The notes: a model not told the origin generated them from the sequence alone. Positions 9,472 to 18,983 are shown, numbered from the stretch's first letter. The stretch is 64,000 bases of DNA from Actinoallomurus sp963850195 (GCA_963850195.1 CAWKKD010000005.1:2108001-2172000), one strand, 5' to 3'. Program-made: numbers and translations.

Positions 9472-10389
9472 TCAGCGGCCGAGCGGGACGTGGCGGCCGG
9501 CGGCGATGGTGTGCAGCTTGTCCGGGTTGGCGACCAGCTGGATGCCGACGACCCTCCCGTCGGCGATCTCGAGCGAGACCGCCGTGATCACCTCGCCGTT
9601 GCCGTGGATGAGGCCGCCCGGTGCGCCGTTGACGTCGGCGAGGGCGAGCTCCAGCGCCTCGGACGGCACGCCCGCGTACGGGCGGTCCGCGATGCCCACG
9701 AGGAACCGCACCACCTTGTCGATGCCCTCGATGGGCCGCAGCGCCGCCGAGCGCTTGCCACCGCCGTCGGCGACGAGGACGACGTCGGGCGCCAGCACTG
9801 CGAGGAGCCGCTCGAGGTCGCCGCCGAGCGCGGCGGACAGGAACTCCTCGGTCACCCGGCGCCGCTCGGCGACGTCGGGGGTGAACCTCGGCCGCCGTTC
9901 GGCGACGTGCGCGCGGGCGCGGTGGGCGACCTGGCGGACGCTCGCCTCGGTGCGGTCGAGCGTCGTGGCGATCTCGGCGTGGGAGAAGCCGAATACCTCG
10001 CGCAGGACGAAGACCGCGCGTTCCAGCGGCGACAGCGTCTCCAGGACGATGAGCATCGCGACCGAGACCGACTCGGCCAGCTCGACGTCCTCGGCGACGT
10101 CGGGCGCGGTCAGGACCGGCTCGGGCAGCCAGGGCCCCACGTAGGACTCGCGGCGTACGCGCGCCGAGCGCAACCGGTCGATCGCGGCATTGGTGACGAT
10201 ACGGATGAGGTATGCCTTCGGCTCGTCCACCTGCGAACGTCCCGAAGCCGTCCAGCGCAGCCACGCGTCCTGCACGATGTCCTCGGCGTCGGCGACCGTG
10301 CCCAGCATCCGGTAGGCCACCGAGAACAGCAGTCCGCGATGTTCCTCGAACACCGCGGTCGCGTCGATCGCCTCGCTCCGCTCGACCAT
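9472..10389 (-). CDS. sigJ: ECF41-family RNA polymerase sigma factor (SigJ-like)
   Basis: A 305-residue sigma factor: region 2 at about 15-80 (AEDIVQDAWLRW), region 4 at about 110-165 (FGFSHAEIATTLDRTEASVRQ), then a roughly 130-residue SnoaL-like C-terminal domain. The DGGGK (about 208) and NPDKL (near 288) motifs that define ECF41 are both present; in this group the extension replaces an anti-sigma factor and tunes activity. Such genes usually sit beside a small redox/VOC-type gene, as here with the coupled VOC protein. Start ATG at 10389 has AGGGGGG upstream. Confidence 0.88.
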   Translation of the reverse strand: MVERSEAIDATAVFEEHRGLLFSVAYRMLGTVADAEDIVQDAWLRWTASGRSQVDEPKAYLIRIVTNAAIDRLRSARVRRESYVGPWLPEPVLTAPDVAEDVELAESVSVAMLIVLETLSPLERAVFVLREVFGFSHAEIATTLDRTEASVRQVAHRARAHVAERRPRFTPDVAERRRVTEEFLSAALGGDLERLLAVLAPDVVLVADGGGKRSAALRPIEGIDKVVRFLVGIADRPYAGVPSEALELALADVNGAPGGLIHGNGEVITAVSLEIADGRVVGIQLVANPDKLHTIAAGRHVPLGR

Positions 10390-10497
10390 GGCACCCCCCT
10401 GCTCGCCCGGCGAAGCTCCATCGTGTCACCCTCTGCCCCGCTTGCCATGGATGGGGCTTTACCGAGCGAGAGGACGCAGGTCGGTAGCCTTCCAGGC

Positions 10498-11883
10498 ATG
10501 ACCGGAACGCCGTCGCGGGTGTTCGTCGCGCGCCTGGCCGGGATCGCCGTGTTCGATCCGGCCGGAGATCAGATCGGCCGCGTGCGCGACGTCGTCGCCG
10601 TGCTGCGACCACACCCGCGACCGCCCCGCGTGCTCGGGCTCGTCGTGGAGGTGCCTCCGCACCGCCTGGTGTTCCTGCCGATCACGCGGGTCACCAACAT
10701 CGACGCCGGTGCGGTGATCTTCGACGGCCGCATCAACATGCGAAGGTTCGAGAAGCGCAGCTCGGAGACGCTGGTCCTCGGCGAGATGCTCGACCGCGGG
10801 GTCGAGCTCGCCGCCACGAGTGAGCCGGTGACGGTCGTTGACCTGGGCATGGAGCAGAGCCGTACCCGCGACTGGCTGATCACCAAGGTGGCCGTACGCC
10901 GGGTGCGGGCGGGCGCGTCGGGGCGCGGCCACGGCGGGCGGCTGGGCCTGCGGCGCCGTCGCGGTGAGACGTTCGTGGTCGAGTGGAACGCGATCAACGG
11001 CTTCGCCCTCGGCGAGGAGGGCCAGGGCGCGGACAGCCTGATCGCGGCGTTCGAGCAGATGCGCGCCCCCGACCTGGCCAACGTCGTGCACGAGCTGTCG
11101 GCCAAGCGGCGCGCCGAGGTGGCCGCCGCGCTGGACGACCGGCGCCTCGCCGACGTGCTGGAGGAGCTGCCCGAGGACGACCAGGTGGAGATCCTCGGCA
11201 AGCTCGACGCCGACCGTGCTGCGGACGTCCTGGAGGAGATGGGCCCGGACGACGCGGCCGACCTGCTCGGCGAGCTGCCTCACGAGCAGCGGGAGCAGCT
11301 CCTGGCCCTGATGCAGCCGGAAGAGGCGGCCCCGCTGCGCCGGCTGCTGAGCTACGCCGAGAACACCGCCGGCGGCATGATGACCACCGAGCCGGTGATC
11401 GTCTCCCCCGACGCGACGGTCGCCGAGGCCCTCGCCCAGATCCGCAACTCCGACCTCAACCCCGCGCTCGCCGCCCAGGTGTACGTCTGCCGGCCGCCGA
11501 CCGAGACGCCGACCGGCCGTTACCTCGGCACGGTGCACTTCCAGCGGCTGCTGCGGGAGCCGCCGCCGACGCTGGTCAGCGCGATCTGCGACACCGAGCT
11601 CGACCCGCTACGACCGGAGCTGACGCTCCTGGTGCTCGCCAGCTACCTGGCGACCTACAACCTCGTCTCCGTGCCCATCGTCGACGAGAACGGCCGGCTG
11701 CTCGGCTCGGTGACCGTCGACGACGTCCTCGACCACCTGCTGCCCGACGACTGGCGCGAGTCCCCGAACGACCCGGCGCACGAGGAGATCGACGATGACG
11801 AAGAGGAGGAGGCCCTGCGCGGCGCGGCGGCGACGCGCGAGGCCGAACAGCGGGCCGACGATGACGGCATGAGCGGCCGATGA
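10498..11883 (+). CDS. Soluble MgtE-N/CBS-domain protein with PRC-barrel
   Basis: A 461-residue protein without transmembrane helices. An N-terminal PRC-barrel-like domain (about 8-80, FVARLAGIAVFDPAGDQIG) is followed by an MgtE_N superhelix (about 180-290: repeating LADVLEELPEDDQVEIL, AADVLEEMGPDDAADLL) and two CBS motifs (about 295-425: AGGMMTTEPVIVSP, VSVPIVDENGRLLGSVT). The acidic C-terminal tail has a Glu/Asp run. It matches the cytosolic sensor half of MgtE magnesium channels without the channel, so a Mg2+- or nucleotide-sensing regulatory role is inferred. The weak ribosome site leaves the start less certain. A DUF1003 membrane gene follows after 37 bp. Confidence 0.85.
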   Translation: MTGTPSRVFVARLAGIAVFDPAGDQIGRVRDVVAVLRPHPRPPRVLGLVVEVPPHRLVFLPITRVTNIDAGAVIFDGRINMRRFEKRSSETLVLGEMLDRGVELAATSEPVTVVDLGMEQSRTRDWLITKVAVRRVRAGASGRGHGGRLGLRRRRGETFVVEWNAINGFALGEEGQGADSLIAAFEQMRAPDLANVVHELSAKRRAEVAAALDDRRLADVLEELPEDDQVEILGKLDADRAADVLEEMGPDDAADLLGELPHEQREQLLALMQPEEAAPLRRLLSYAENTAGGMMTTEPVIVSPDATVAEALAQIRNSDLNPALAAQVYVCRPPTETPTGRYLGTVHFQRLLREPPPTLVSAICDTELDPLRPELTLLVLASYLATYNLVSVPIVDENGRLLGSVTVDDVLDHLLPDDWRESPNDPAHEEIDDDEEEEALRGAAATREAEQRADDDGMSGR

Positions 11884-11920
11884 GCCCGGAGCGTGTCCGA
11901 ACCAGGAGAGTGAGCCCGCG

Positions 11921-12430
11921 ATGAGCGCCCTCGGCAAGGTCCGCGACGAGCGTCGTTTCGGCCGCCTCGACCAGCCTCGTGAGCTCCGCCGCCCCCTGAT
12001 GCCCCGGCTCTACTACGACCCCGAGGCGTTCGGCCAGTTCTCCGAGCGCATCGCGAGGTTCCTGGGGACCGCGCGGTTCCTGGTGTACATGACGGTGTTC
12101 GTGGCCGTATGGCTGGTCTGGAACGTCCTCGCCCCACTGGCGTGGCGCTTCGACCCGTACCCGTTCATCTTCCTGACGCTGATGCTGTCGCTCCAGGCCT
12201 CGTACGCGGCGCCGCTGATCCTGCTGGCCCAGAACCGCCAGGACGACCGCGACCGGGTCCAGTACGAGGGCGACCGGGCACGCAACGAGCGGAGCGTCTC
12301 CGACACCGAGTACCTGACGCGCGAGGTCGCGAGCCTGCGCATGGCCCTGAACGACGTCGCGACGCGCGACTGGATCAGGGACGAGCTACAGCGTCTGGCG
12401 AGGGACCTCGAGCCCCGCCGACGGCCCTGA
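11921..12430 (+). CDS. DUF1003 membrane protein
   Basis: A 169-residue protein with two central transmembrane helices (about 48-70 and 76-100; FLGTARFLVYMTVFVAVWLVW, then PFIFLTLMLSLQASYAAPLIL), the defining DUF1003 core ending in LLAQNRQDDRDR. The C-terminal third is a charged, probably coiled-coil helix. Function of the family is unproven. A good AGGAGAG precedes the ATG. Its position beside the MgtE-N/CBS protein and mrp is a conserved actinobacterial arrangement and suggests a role linked to membrane ion handling (inference). Confidence 0.88.
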   Translation: MSALGKVRDERRFGRLDQPRELRRPLMPRLYYDPEAFGQFSERIARFLGTARFLVYMTVFVAVWLVWNVLAPLAWRFDPYPFIFLTLMLSLQASYAAPLILLAQNRQDDRDRVQYEGDRARNERSVSDTEYLTREVASLRMALNDVATRDWIRDELQRLARDLEPRRRP

Positions 12431-12511
12431 ACGAGGTATGAGGTTCACCACGTATCCGCCAGAGACGGCCGCGGGTTCGCACGGGCGTTCACCGCTCAAT
12501 ATCATGGGCAC

Positions 12512-13648
12512 ATGGCCTCCCCCACGATCGAGCAGGTGACCGCGGCACTCGCGACGGTGAACGACCCGGAGATCCGGCGGCCCATCACCGAGCTCGACAT
12601 GATCAAGGGCGTCGACGTCGCGACCGACGGCAACGTGACCGTAGAGGTGTTCCTCACGGTCGCCGGCTGCCCCATGCGCGACACGATCACGCGCGACGTG
12701 ACCGCCGCCGTCTCCAAGGTGCCGGGTGTCGCCGGCGTGCAGGTCGACCTCGACGTGATGAGCGAGGAGCAGCGCAAGGCGCTCCAGCAGAAGCTTCGTG
12801 GCGGCCAGGCGGCCAAGGAGATCCCGTTCGCCAAGCCGAACTCGCTGACCCGCGTCTACGCGGTGGCGAGCGGCAAGGGCGGCGTCGGCAAGTCCTCCGT
12901 GACCGTCAACCTCGCGGCGGCGATGGCCGCCCAGGGCCGCAAGGTCGGCGTCGTCGACGCCGACATCTACGGCCACTCGATCCCCCGCATGCTGGGCGTG
13001 ACCGGCCTGCCCACCCAGGTCGAGCAGATGATCATGCCGCCCAACGCCAACGGCGTGAAGGTCATCTCGATCGGCATGTTCACCGAGGGCAACGCGCCCG
13101 TGGTCTGGCGTGGCCCGATGCTGCACCGCGCGCTGCAGCAGTTCCTGGCCGACGTCTACTGGGGCGACCTCGACGTACTCCTCATGGACCTGCCTCCGGG
13201 CACCGGCGACATCGCGATCTCGGTCGCGCAGCTCCTGCCGTCCGCGGAGATCCTGGTCGTGACCACCCCGCAGCAGGCCGCCGCCGAGGTGGCCGAGCGG
13301 GCCGGCGCGATCTCCGCGCAGACCCACCAGGCCGTGGCCGGCGTGATCGAGAACATGTCCTACTTCCCGTGCCCGCACTGCGGCGAGGCGGTCGACGTGT
13401 TCGGCTCCGGCGGCGGGCAGCGCGTGGCCGACGCCCTCACCCGTACGCTCGGCACGTCGGTGCCGCTCCTCGGCCAGGTGCCGATCGACGTACGCCTCCG
13501 CGAGGGCGGCGACTCGGGCACCCCGATCGTCCTGGACGACCCGGACGCGGCGGCCTCCAAGGAACTCCGCATGATCGCGGAGCGGCTCTCCGGCCGCGCC
13601 AAGAGCCTGCGTGGCCGCCAGCTCGGACTCAGCCCGAACCGCGCCTGA
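12512..13648 (+). CDS. mrp: Mrp/NBP35 (ApbC-type) iron-sulfur carrier P-loop ATPase
   Basis: A 378-residue protein: an N-terminal MIP18/DUF59 domain (about 1-85) fused to a deviant-Walker ParA-like ATPase. Seen: Walker A SGKGGVGKSS (120-129), DADIYGHSIP (switch I), LLMDLPPGTGD (switch II), and the CPHC pair near residue 288 that binds a bridging [4Fe-4S] cluster between two subunits. It acts in cytosolic Fe-S cluster delivery. In Mycobacterium tuberculosis the mrp gene likewise lies near the sigE-rseA-htrA-tatB genes, so synteny supports the call. Confidence 0.93.
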   Translation: MASPTIEQVTAALATVNDPEIRRPITELDMIKGVDVATDGNVTVEVFLTVAGCPMRDTITRDVTAAVSKVPGVAGVQVDLDVMSEEQRKALQQKLRGGQAAKEIPFAKPNSLTRVYAVASGKGGVGKSSVTVNLAAAMAAQGRKVGVVDADIYGHSIPRMLGVTGLPTQVEQMIMPPNANGVKVISIGMFTEGNAPVVWRGPMLHRALQQFLADVYWGDLDVLLMDLPPGTGDIAISVAQLLPSAEILVVTTPQQAAAEVAERAGAISAQTHQAVAGVIENMSYFPCPHCGEAVDVFGSGGGQRVADALTRTLGTSVPLLGQVPIDVRLREGGDSGTPIVLDDPDAAASKELRMIAERLSGRAKSLRGRQLGLSPNRA

Positions 13649-13728
13649 CCGTTTCAGGACGCATCCACGACCCATTCACAGGGCGTGTTACCGCTTGACC
13701 AAGGGCGCGCGCGTGATTACGTGGGGTC

Positions 13729-14514
13729 ATGGCACTCCACGGCGCTCTGCGGCGAACGGCGGCCCTGGCCGTGATGATCGTGTTGGCGGGCTGCTCCACG
13801 AGCGATCCCACCAAGCCGGCGGCCCAGGGCGCGCGCACGCCCGCGCCGCAGTCGGGCAGCGCCGGGGGCTGGGGGCGTCCGGTGCTGTCGGACGACTTCT
13901 CCGGCACGCGCCTCGACCCGGCCAAGTGGCAGACCTACAACGCGCCTGACGCGGCCACGCACCCCGGTACGGATGCCGGCACGCACGTCACCGGCGGGCA
14001 CCTCGTGCTCGTCGGCGGGCTCTACAGCGGCGCGGACCAGTCGGCCGGCGTGATCTCCCGCCTGGCGCAGACGTACGGCCGCTGGGAGGCGAGGTTCCGT
14101 GCCGACCCCGGCACGGGCTACTCCGCCACGGCGTTCCTGTGGCCGACGCACCTCGGCTCCCCGGAATGGTCGGAGATCGACTTCGCCGAGATCCTTTCTG
14201 GCAACCGGCGCAGCGGCGGCCTGTTCATCCACCACGGCAAGGACGACCAGCAGATCCAGCGCACGACCCACGCCGACTTCACCAAGTGGCATACGGTCGC
14301 CGTCGACTGGCTGCCCGACCACATCTCGTTCTGGATGGACGGCAAGAAGACCTGGACCTACCAGGGGCCCTACATCCCGAAGCGGTCGGACATGCACCTC
14401 TACCTGCGCAACGAGCGCAAGAACGGCTTCCACCGCAAGGCGTCGACGCCGCAGCACGTCACGATGCAGGTGGACTGGATCCGCGTCTACCGGCCGCCCG
14501 CGAGCATGCGCTAG
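13729..14514 (+). CDS. Glycoside hydrolase family 16 lipoprotein
   Basis: A 261-residue exported lipoprotein. The signal peptide ends in lipobox LAGC (about 19-22), then a low-complexity linker and a GH16 jelly roll with the catalytic signature WSEIDFAEI (nucleophile Glu, Asp, acid/base Glu, spaced ExDxxE). GH16 enzymes cut beta-1,3/1,4-glucans or related polymers at the cell surface. A TTGACC-like box 27 bp upstream and the lack of a clear ribosome site are compatible with a short or absent leader. Its TAG stop and that of the opposing tatB gene share the palindrome CTAG. Confidence 0.87.
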   Translation: MALHGALRRTAALAVMIVLAGCSTSDPTKPAAQGARTPAPQSGSAGGWGRPVLSDDFSGTRLDPAKWQTYNAPDAATHPGTDAGTHVTGGHLVLVGGLYSGADQSAGVISRLAQTYGRWEARFRADPGTGYSATAFLWPTHLGSPEWSEIDFAEILSGNRRSGGLFIHHGKDDQQIQRTTHADFTKWHTVAVDWLPDHISFWMDGKKTWTYQGPYIPKRSDMHLYLRNERKNGFHRKASTPQHVTMQVDWIRVYRPPASMR

Positions 14515-14843
14515 GTCGCTTCAGGGTCGTACGGGGGGCGTTCGCCGAAGGGCAGCAGCGGCTCGTTCGCGCTGTAGGACGACGACGTGTCGCGCGTGTC
14601 GTCGAAGTCGTCGAGCAGGTGCTTGCGCACGAAGCGGCGCGGGCTGAGGTCGGCGACGTCGAAGTCGGCGAACTCCGGGCCGAGGCCGTCCGTGAGGTCC
14701 TGCTTGGCGCTGTTGGCCATGGTGCGGAGCTGCCGGAGCGCCCGCCCGGCCTGCGAGGCGACCTTGGGCAGCTGGTCCGGTCCGAAAATGATCAAGGCGA
14801 GTACGACGAGAACCAGCGCCTCACCGAGTCCTACGTCGAACAC
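14511..14843 (-). CDS. tatB: Sec-independent translocase subunit TatB
   Basis: A 110-residue protein with the TatA/B architecture: a short N-terminal membrane helix (about 5-22, GLGEALVLVVLALIIFGPDQLP), the invariant FGP hinge, an amphipathic helix and a charged C-terminal tail. Glu8 in the membrane helix marks TatB rather than TatA. It cooperates with TatC to receive twin-arginine precursors; the amidase at 31746 has a candidate twin-arginine signal. It lies 106 bp after htrA, as in the mycobacterial sigE locus. It is convergent with the GH16 gene, overlapping by four bases. Confidence 0.88.
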   Translation of the reverse strand: MFDVGLGEALVLVVLALIIFGPDQLPKVASQAGRALRQLRTMANSAKQDLTDGLGPEFADFDVADLSPRRFVRKHLLDDFDDTRDTSSSYSANEPLLPFGERPPYDPEAT

Positions 14844-14949
14844 CCGTCCTCCACATGGTGGCCCGCGGCCCGATCGCGGGCCGCTGATCCCAGCTTAACC
14901 GCGCCGCGCCGCCCGCGTCCCCTCGGAGATCGCGGACGGCGCGTACCGG

Positions 14950-16584
14950 TCAGTTGCCGGCGCCGAGGGTGAGCGTGACGGTCTTGCTCTGTCCACCCCG
15001 GGTGTAGCCGATCTGCACCTGGTCACCAGGGGCCTTGCCCCGGATGGCCACGATGAGCTCGTCCGGTCCGGTGATCGGCTTGCCGTCGAACGTGGTGATC
15101 ACGTCGCCGGGCTTGAGGCCGGCCTTCTCGGCCGGCCCGCCGCTCACGACGGTGCCACCCTTGCACTGTGTCGGCGAGTTGGCCGTGGCGATCCGCGCAC
15201 CGCCGTTCTGAGACGTCATGTCGATGCAGGCGCCGATCACCGGGTGGGTCGCCTTGCCGCTGTTGATCAGCTGCTCGGCCACCCGCTTGACCTGGTTGCT
15301 CGGGATCGCGAAGCCCAGGCCGATGCTGCCGCTCTGCTGCTTCTCGCTGCCGAGGGTCTGGTCGCCTAGCGTCGCGATGGCGGAGTTGACCCCGATCACG
15401 TTGCCCTTGGCGTCGACGAGCGGTCCGCCGGAGTTACCCGGGTTGATCGCGGCGTCGGTCTGCACGGCGTTGATGTAGGCGGACTCGCCGCCCTCACCGC
15501 TGGTGCTGACGGGACGGTTGAGGGCGCTGACGATGCCGGTCGTGACGGTGCCGGCGAGACCCAGCGGCGAGCCGATCGCGATGACCGGGTCACCGACCGC
15601 GAGGTCGTCGGAGTTGCCGAGCGACAGGGCCGGGCGGTCGCCGAGCGTGCCCGGCTTGATCACCGCGATGTCGGAGTTGGGGTCGTGCCCGACCACCGTG
15701 GCCGTCGTCGTATGGCCGTCGTTGAAGACGACCTGCATGTTCCCGCCGCTGACGGCCGGGGCGACCACGTGGTTGTTGGTGACGATGTAGCCGCCGCGGA
15801 CGATGAAGCCGGTGCCGGCGCCGCCCTCGGTACCGTTGGACACCTTGATCATCACGACGCTGGGCACGAGACGGCTGGCGATGCCGGCCACCGAGCCGGG
15901 GTCGCGGTTCTTGCTCCCGGTCGTGGTCGCGCCGCCGCCCAGGTCGACCGAGCCGGGCCCGCCACCGCTGCTGGCCAGTACGCCGACGCCGGCGCCGAGC
16001 GCCCCGGCCACGAGGGCGACGATCATCGCGATGACGACGAACGCGCTCATCGCCGGGCTGCGGCGCTCGCTCAGCGGAAGCCCGGGCACCGGCGCCCAGT
16101 TGGGGCCGGGACCGCCGGGGAAGGCGCCGGAGGGCTGCTGCGGCGGCTGGGCGTGCCAGCCGTACGGCGAGGGCCCGGGGCGCGGCTGCTCGTAGCGCGG
16201 GTCGTAGTTGTGGGGCGTGAAGCCGGGACGCGGCGGTCCCTGCGGAGGGGGCGGCATGGCCGACTCCGCGCGCTGCGGCGGAGGCGCGTCGCCGTACTGC
16301 TGCTGCGCGCCGGGATCGGGCGGTGCCATCCCCTGTGGCTGCGCACCGGGCTGGTGCGGACCTGGGTATGGCTCGCCTGGCTGAGGCCGTCCCGGCTGGC
16401 CCTGGCCGAGCTGGCCCTGGCCGAGCTGGTCCTGAGCCTGGCCCTGGCCTGGCTGGCCCTGGCCTGGCTGTCCCGAGACCAGCAACTGGTCCTGCGGGCC
16501 CTGCGGCACCGAGTCCTCCGGCTCGCGCACAGGCCCCTCTTCCTCCGGGGGCTCCCCGCTGGGCGCGTGGCCGTCTTCCGTCAT
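14950..16584 (-). CDS. htrA: HtrA/DegP-like serine protease with PDZ domain
   Basis: A 544-residue membrane-anchored S1C protease. Roughly 170 N-terminal residues are Pro/Gln/Gly-rich and cytoplasmic (QPGQGQ-type repeats), then one membrane helix (about 180-205), a trypsin-like domain with His in TNNHVV, Asp in NSDIAV and Ser in NPGNSGGP, and a C-terminal PDZ domain (about 450-540). It degrades or refolds misfolded exported proteins. AAGGAG seven bases before the ATG sets the start. Position after sigE-rseA-rseB and before tatB indicates the SigE envelope-stress response. Confidence 0.93.
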   Translation of the reverse strand: MTEDGHAPSGEPPEEEGPVREPEDSVPQGPQDQLLVSGQPGQGQPGQGQAQDQLGQGQLGQGQPGRPQPGEPYPGPHQPGAQPQGMAPPDPGAQQQYGDAPPPQRAESAMPPPPQGPPRPGFTPHNYDPRYEQPRPGPSPYGWHAQPPQQPSGAFPGGPGPNWAPVPGLPLSERRSPAMSAFVVIAMIVALVAGALGAGVGVLASSGGGPGSVDLGGGATTTGSKNRDPGSVAGIASRLVPSVVMIKVSNGTEGGAGTGFIVRGGYIVTNNHVVAPAVSGGNMQVVFNDGHTTTATVVGHDPNSDIAVIKPGTLGDRPALSLGNSDDLAVGDPVIAIGSPLGLAGTVTTGIVSALNRPVSTSGEGGESAYINAVQTDAAINPGNSGGPLVDAKGNVIGVNSAIATLGDQTLGSEKQQSGSIGLGFAIPSNQVKRVAEQLINSGKATHPVIGACIDMTSQNGGARIATANSPTQCKGGTVVSGGPAEKAGLKPGDVITTFDGKPITGPDELIVAIRGKAPGDQVQIGYTRGGQSKTVTLTLGAGN

Positions 16585-16756
16585 CACCCGACTCCTTGCC
16601 TACCGCGCATGAACTTCGTATCCGGACTCACACCTTGGCGCGCGAGGCATGTGGCGAGCATAAGCGACCCACTCCCCGAAATCGCATGGTTCGCGGCCTC
16701 CTCGCACCAACGGATAAAACCCATCCGAGCGACCTAGACAACGTGATCTCCACAGA

Positions 16757-17836
16757 TCAGTCAAATGGGTTGGCCCACGAGGTGAGCCGGTCGAGCCCAC
16801 GGGCGAGGCGCCGCCAGAATCCCGTGCCTCCGTGCGGGAGCGAGCTCACCGCGCTGTCGACGAGGGCCGGCGGCGCGTCCGCGAAGAGCGTGTACACGTA
16901 GCCCTGGCTGGCCCACATGGCCCGCTGCTGGACCGTGTCGTGGACGTAGACGGTGCGCCCGCCGCGCGCGGCCTTGCGCCAGTGCGCGACGCTGCTCGCG
17001 TCGAGCATGCCGCGCTCGATGAAGACCGAGATCACCGAGAGGCCGTCGGAGTAGCTGAGGTGCACCACCGGCCCCTGGCCGTCGAGCTGGCGCGCGTCGT
17101 AGAGGTTCAGCCGGCCGGGCAGCGCGGCGGGCACCGGCCAGCCACGGGACTTCAGGGCCCCGAGGTCGGCGCCGACCAGCTCGTGCGCCCAAGGCATCTC
17201 GACGGTCTGCAGGGCGGTGGTCATGAACTGCGTCTTGGGCATCGACGGCCGGATCTCGGTGAAGAACGTGAGGTTCACCTCGCGGCCCTCCTGGTCGAGG
17301 AGCTCCCGCCGGAGCATCAGCCCGGTCTGCCGGTCGATGTGGAAGCGGCCGGCCGCGGTGCCGTCGGGGCGCCGCGCCTCCACCACAGAGGTCGCACGGC
17401 CGCAGACCTGGCCCTCTCCGGCGCGTACGACCGCGTAGTTGCGCGCCAGCAGGTCGAGCATCTTCGGCGTGTAGCCGGTGAGCCCGCCGGAGGCCTGCTG
17501 TGAGTCGTCGGCCTCGAACATCTGGGCGCCGTGGTCGGCGGGGCCGCCGGTGGTGCCCTGGACGCGGATGCGGGTGCCCTGCCCGGGGACGTGCGCGACG
17601 TTGACCAGGGACGTGGTCGCCGTGCCGCTGCGGCTCCACGCGGTGATGAACTGCGTGCCCTGGAACGGCGTCGTACGGCCCGCGCCGTCGGCGGCGCGCA
17701 GCAGCCGCAGCGCCTCGGGATCCGAGCGCATTCCCGCGCCGTGCGCCACGTCGCCCGTGGTGATGAACCACAGCATCAGGAGCGCGGCGGCGAGGCCGCC
17801 GGCCAGCCCGGTGCGTTGCGAGATGCGCTCCTTCAC
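16757..17836 (-). CDS. Exported MucB/RseB-like regulatory protein
   Basis: A 359-residue protein with an N-terminal signal/anchor (about 9-33, GLAGGLAAALLMLWFITTGDVA), then an RseB-like N-terminal domain resembling lipoprotein-carrier folds (FQGTQFITAWSRSG, with a later single Cys) and a C-terminal domain ending in a Trp-rich helix. RseB proteins bind the anti-sigma factor and signal lipoproteins outside the membrane. The start GTG overlaps the stop of the anti-sigma gene as GTGA, so its production is coupled. In the mycobacterial locus this slot between rseA and htrA is empty as far as I recall. Confidence 0.75.
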   Translation of the reverse strand: MKERISQRTGLAGGLAAALLMLWFITTGDVAHGAGMRSDPEALRLLRAADGAGRTTPFQGTQFITAWSRSGTATTSLVNVAHVPGQGTRIRVQGTTGGPADHGAQMFEADDSQQASGGLTGYTPKMLDLLARNYAVVRAGEGQVCGRATSVVEARRPDGTAAGRFHIDRQTGLMLRRELLDQEGREVNLTFFTEIRPSMPKTQFMTTALQTVEMPWAHELVGADLGALKSRGWPVPAALPGRLNLYDARQLDGQGPVVHLSYSDGLSVISVFIERGMLDASSVAHWRKAARGGRTVYVHDTVQQRAMWASQGYVYTLFADAPPALVDSAVSSLPHGGTGFWRRLARGLDRLTSWANPFD

Positions 17837-18375
17837 GGGCGATCGCTGATCTTGTCCGTCGCCGGCCGCGGATCGGTCAGCGGTACGTCGCCCGACGTCA
17901 GTGCGTGCTCGACCGCGAACTGCTCGACCGAGGGTGAGACGCGAGGCAGGGACTGCGGCTCCGAACCCGCGGCGAACGCGGCCGAGCCGATGCCGAACAC
18001 GGCCAGGGCCGCGGCGCCGGCCATCAGGTAGCGGGCGCGCGGGCGCCGTCGGCGTACGGCGGCGCCGGGTGGCCGGTTGTCGGGGCGCGTGTCGCGCGGG
18101 CGCGGGACGGCGGGCCGTCGCTCGTGGCCGGGCATCCGCGGCACCGGCGGCAGCACCGGGCCGCCGGGCTCGCCCATCGCCTGGAGCCGCTGAATCAGGC
18201 GCTCGGCCGGCACGGTGTCGCTGAGGGCGCGCAGGCGGCGCTTGAGGCCGCGCAGCGTGTCGGCCTCGGCGCGGCATTGGTCGCAGGTCGCGAGGTGCCC
18301 GAGGGCCTTCTCACGCTCGTCGTGGCCCAGCTCACCGTCGATCAACGCGGTGAGCCGCTCGCCGAGATGGCTCAT
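17833..18375 (-). CDS. rseA: Membrane-bound zinc-binding anti-sigma factor (RseA-like)
   Basis: A 180-residue protein. The cytoplasmic N-terminus has the ZAS signature His27-x3-Cys31-x2-Cys34 (HLATCDQC), a basic linker and one membrane helix (about 118-138), with a short exported tail. ZAS domains clamp ECF sigma factors and respond to redox or proteolysis. It overlaps sigE upstream as ATGA and the RseB-like gene downstream as GTGA, fixing the ratio of the three proteins. Its partner is almost certainly the adjacent SigE. Confidence 0.9.
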   Translation of the reverse strand: MSHLGERLTALIDGELGHDEREKALGHLATCDQCRAEADTLRGLKRRLRALSDTVPAERLIQRLQAMGEPGGPVLPPVPRMPGHERRPAVPRPRDTRPDNRPPGAAVRRRRPRARYLMAGAAALAVFGIGSAAFAAGSEPQSLPRVSPSVEQFAVEHALTSGDVPLTDPRPATDKISDRP

Positions 18376-18983
18376 GCCGCCTCCTCGGGCCCCGATGAGG
18401 GAGTCACCGGAGCGCTGCGGGGGCCCCGGTGCTCGAGCGCCGCGCGCAGCTGCGCGCGGCCGCGGTGGATCCGGCTTCGTACCGTGCCGAGCTTGACGCC
18501 TACCGTGGTCGCGATCTCCTCGTAGGAAAGGCCCTCGATGTCGCACAGCACGACGGCCGCGCGGTAGTCGGGTGCCAGGCTGTCGAGCGCCGCCTGAACG
18601 TCGGCATCGAGCTTCTTGTCGTCGTAGGCCTGCGCCGGGGTGGGCTCGTGGCCGTGGAGTCGCTCCGCGGCGTCCTCGGCCAGCCCCTCGAACCGGATGC
18701 GCTGACGTCGCCGCGCCTGGTCGAGGAAGAGGTTGGTCGTGATGCGGTGCAGCCAGCCCTCGAAGGTGCCGGGCTGGTAGTTCGCCAGCGAACGGAAGAC
18801 GCGGACGAAGACCTCTTGGGTGAGGTCCTCGGCGTCGTGTGGGTTGCCCGTGAGCCGGAAGGCGAGGCGATAGACGCGCGTCGAGTGCTCGCGCACGATC
18901 TCGTCCCACGTTGGGGGGGTCCAGGCGATGCCGACCTCGTGCACCGTCGCACCCCTTTCGCGCAAGAGTTCTGCCACCGCCAT
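18372..18983 (-). CDS. sigE: ECF sigma factor SigE
   Basis: A 203-residue ECF sigma factor: region 2 at about 30-100 (VYRLAFRLTGNPHDAEDLTQEVFVRV split by family spacing) and region 4 at about 130-185 (LSYEEIATTVGVKLGTVRSRIHRGR). It directs envelope-stress genes. The first ATG is at 18983, but GTG at 18944 has a much better ribosome site (AAGGGG), giving a 190-residue protein; both may be used. A matching SigE-type promoter lies at 19036-19062, so the gene is probably autoregulated. Context (anti-sigma, RseB, HtrA, TatB, divergent O-methyltransferase) matches the mycobacterial sigE locus. Confidence 0.92.
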   Translation of the reverse strand: MAVAELLRERGATVHEVGIAWTPPTWDEIVREHSTRVYRLAFRLTGNPHDAEDLTQEVFVRVFRSLANYQPGTFEGWLHRITTNLFLDQARRRQRIRFEGLAEDAAERLHGHEPTPAQAYDDKKLDADVQAALDSLAPDYRAAVVLCDIEGLSYEEIATTVGVKLGTVRSRIHRGRAQLRAALEHRGPRSAPVTPSSGPEEAA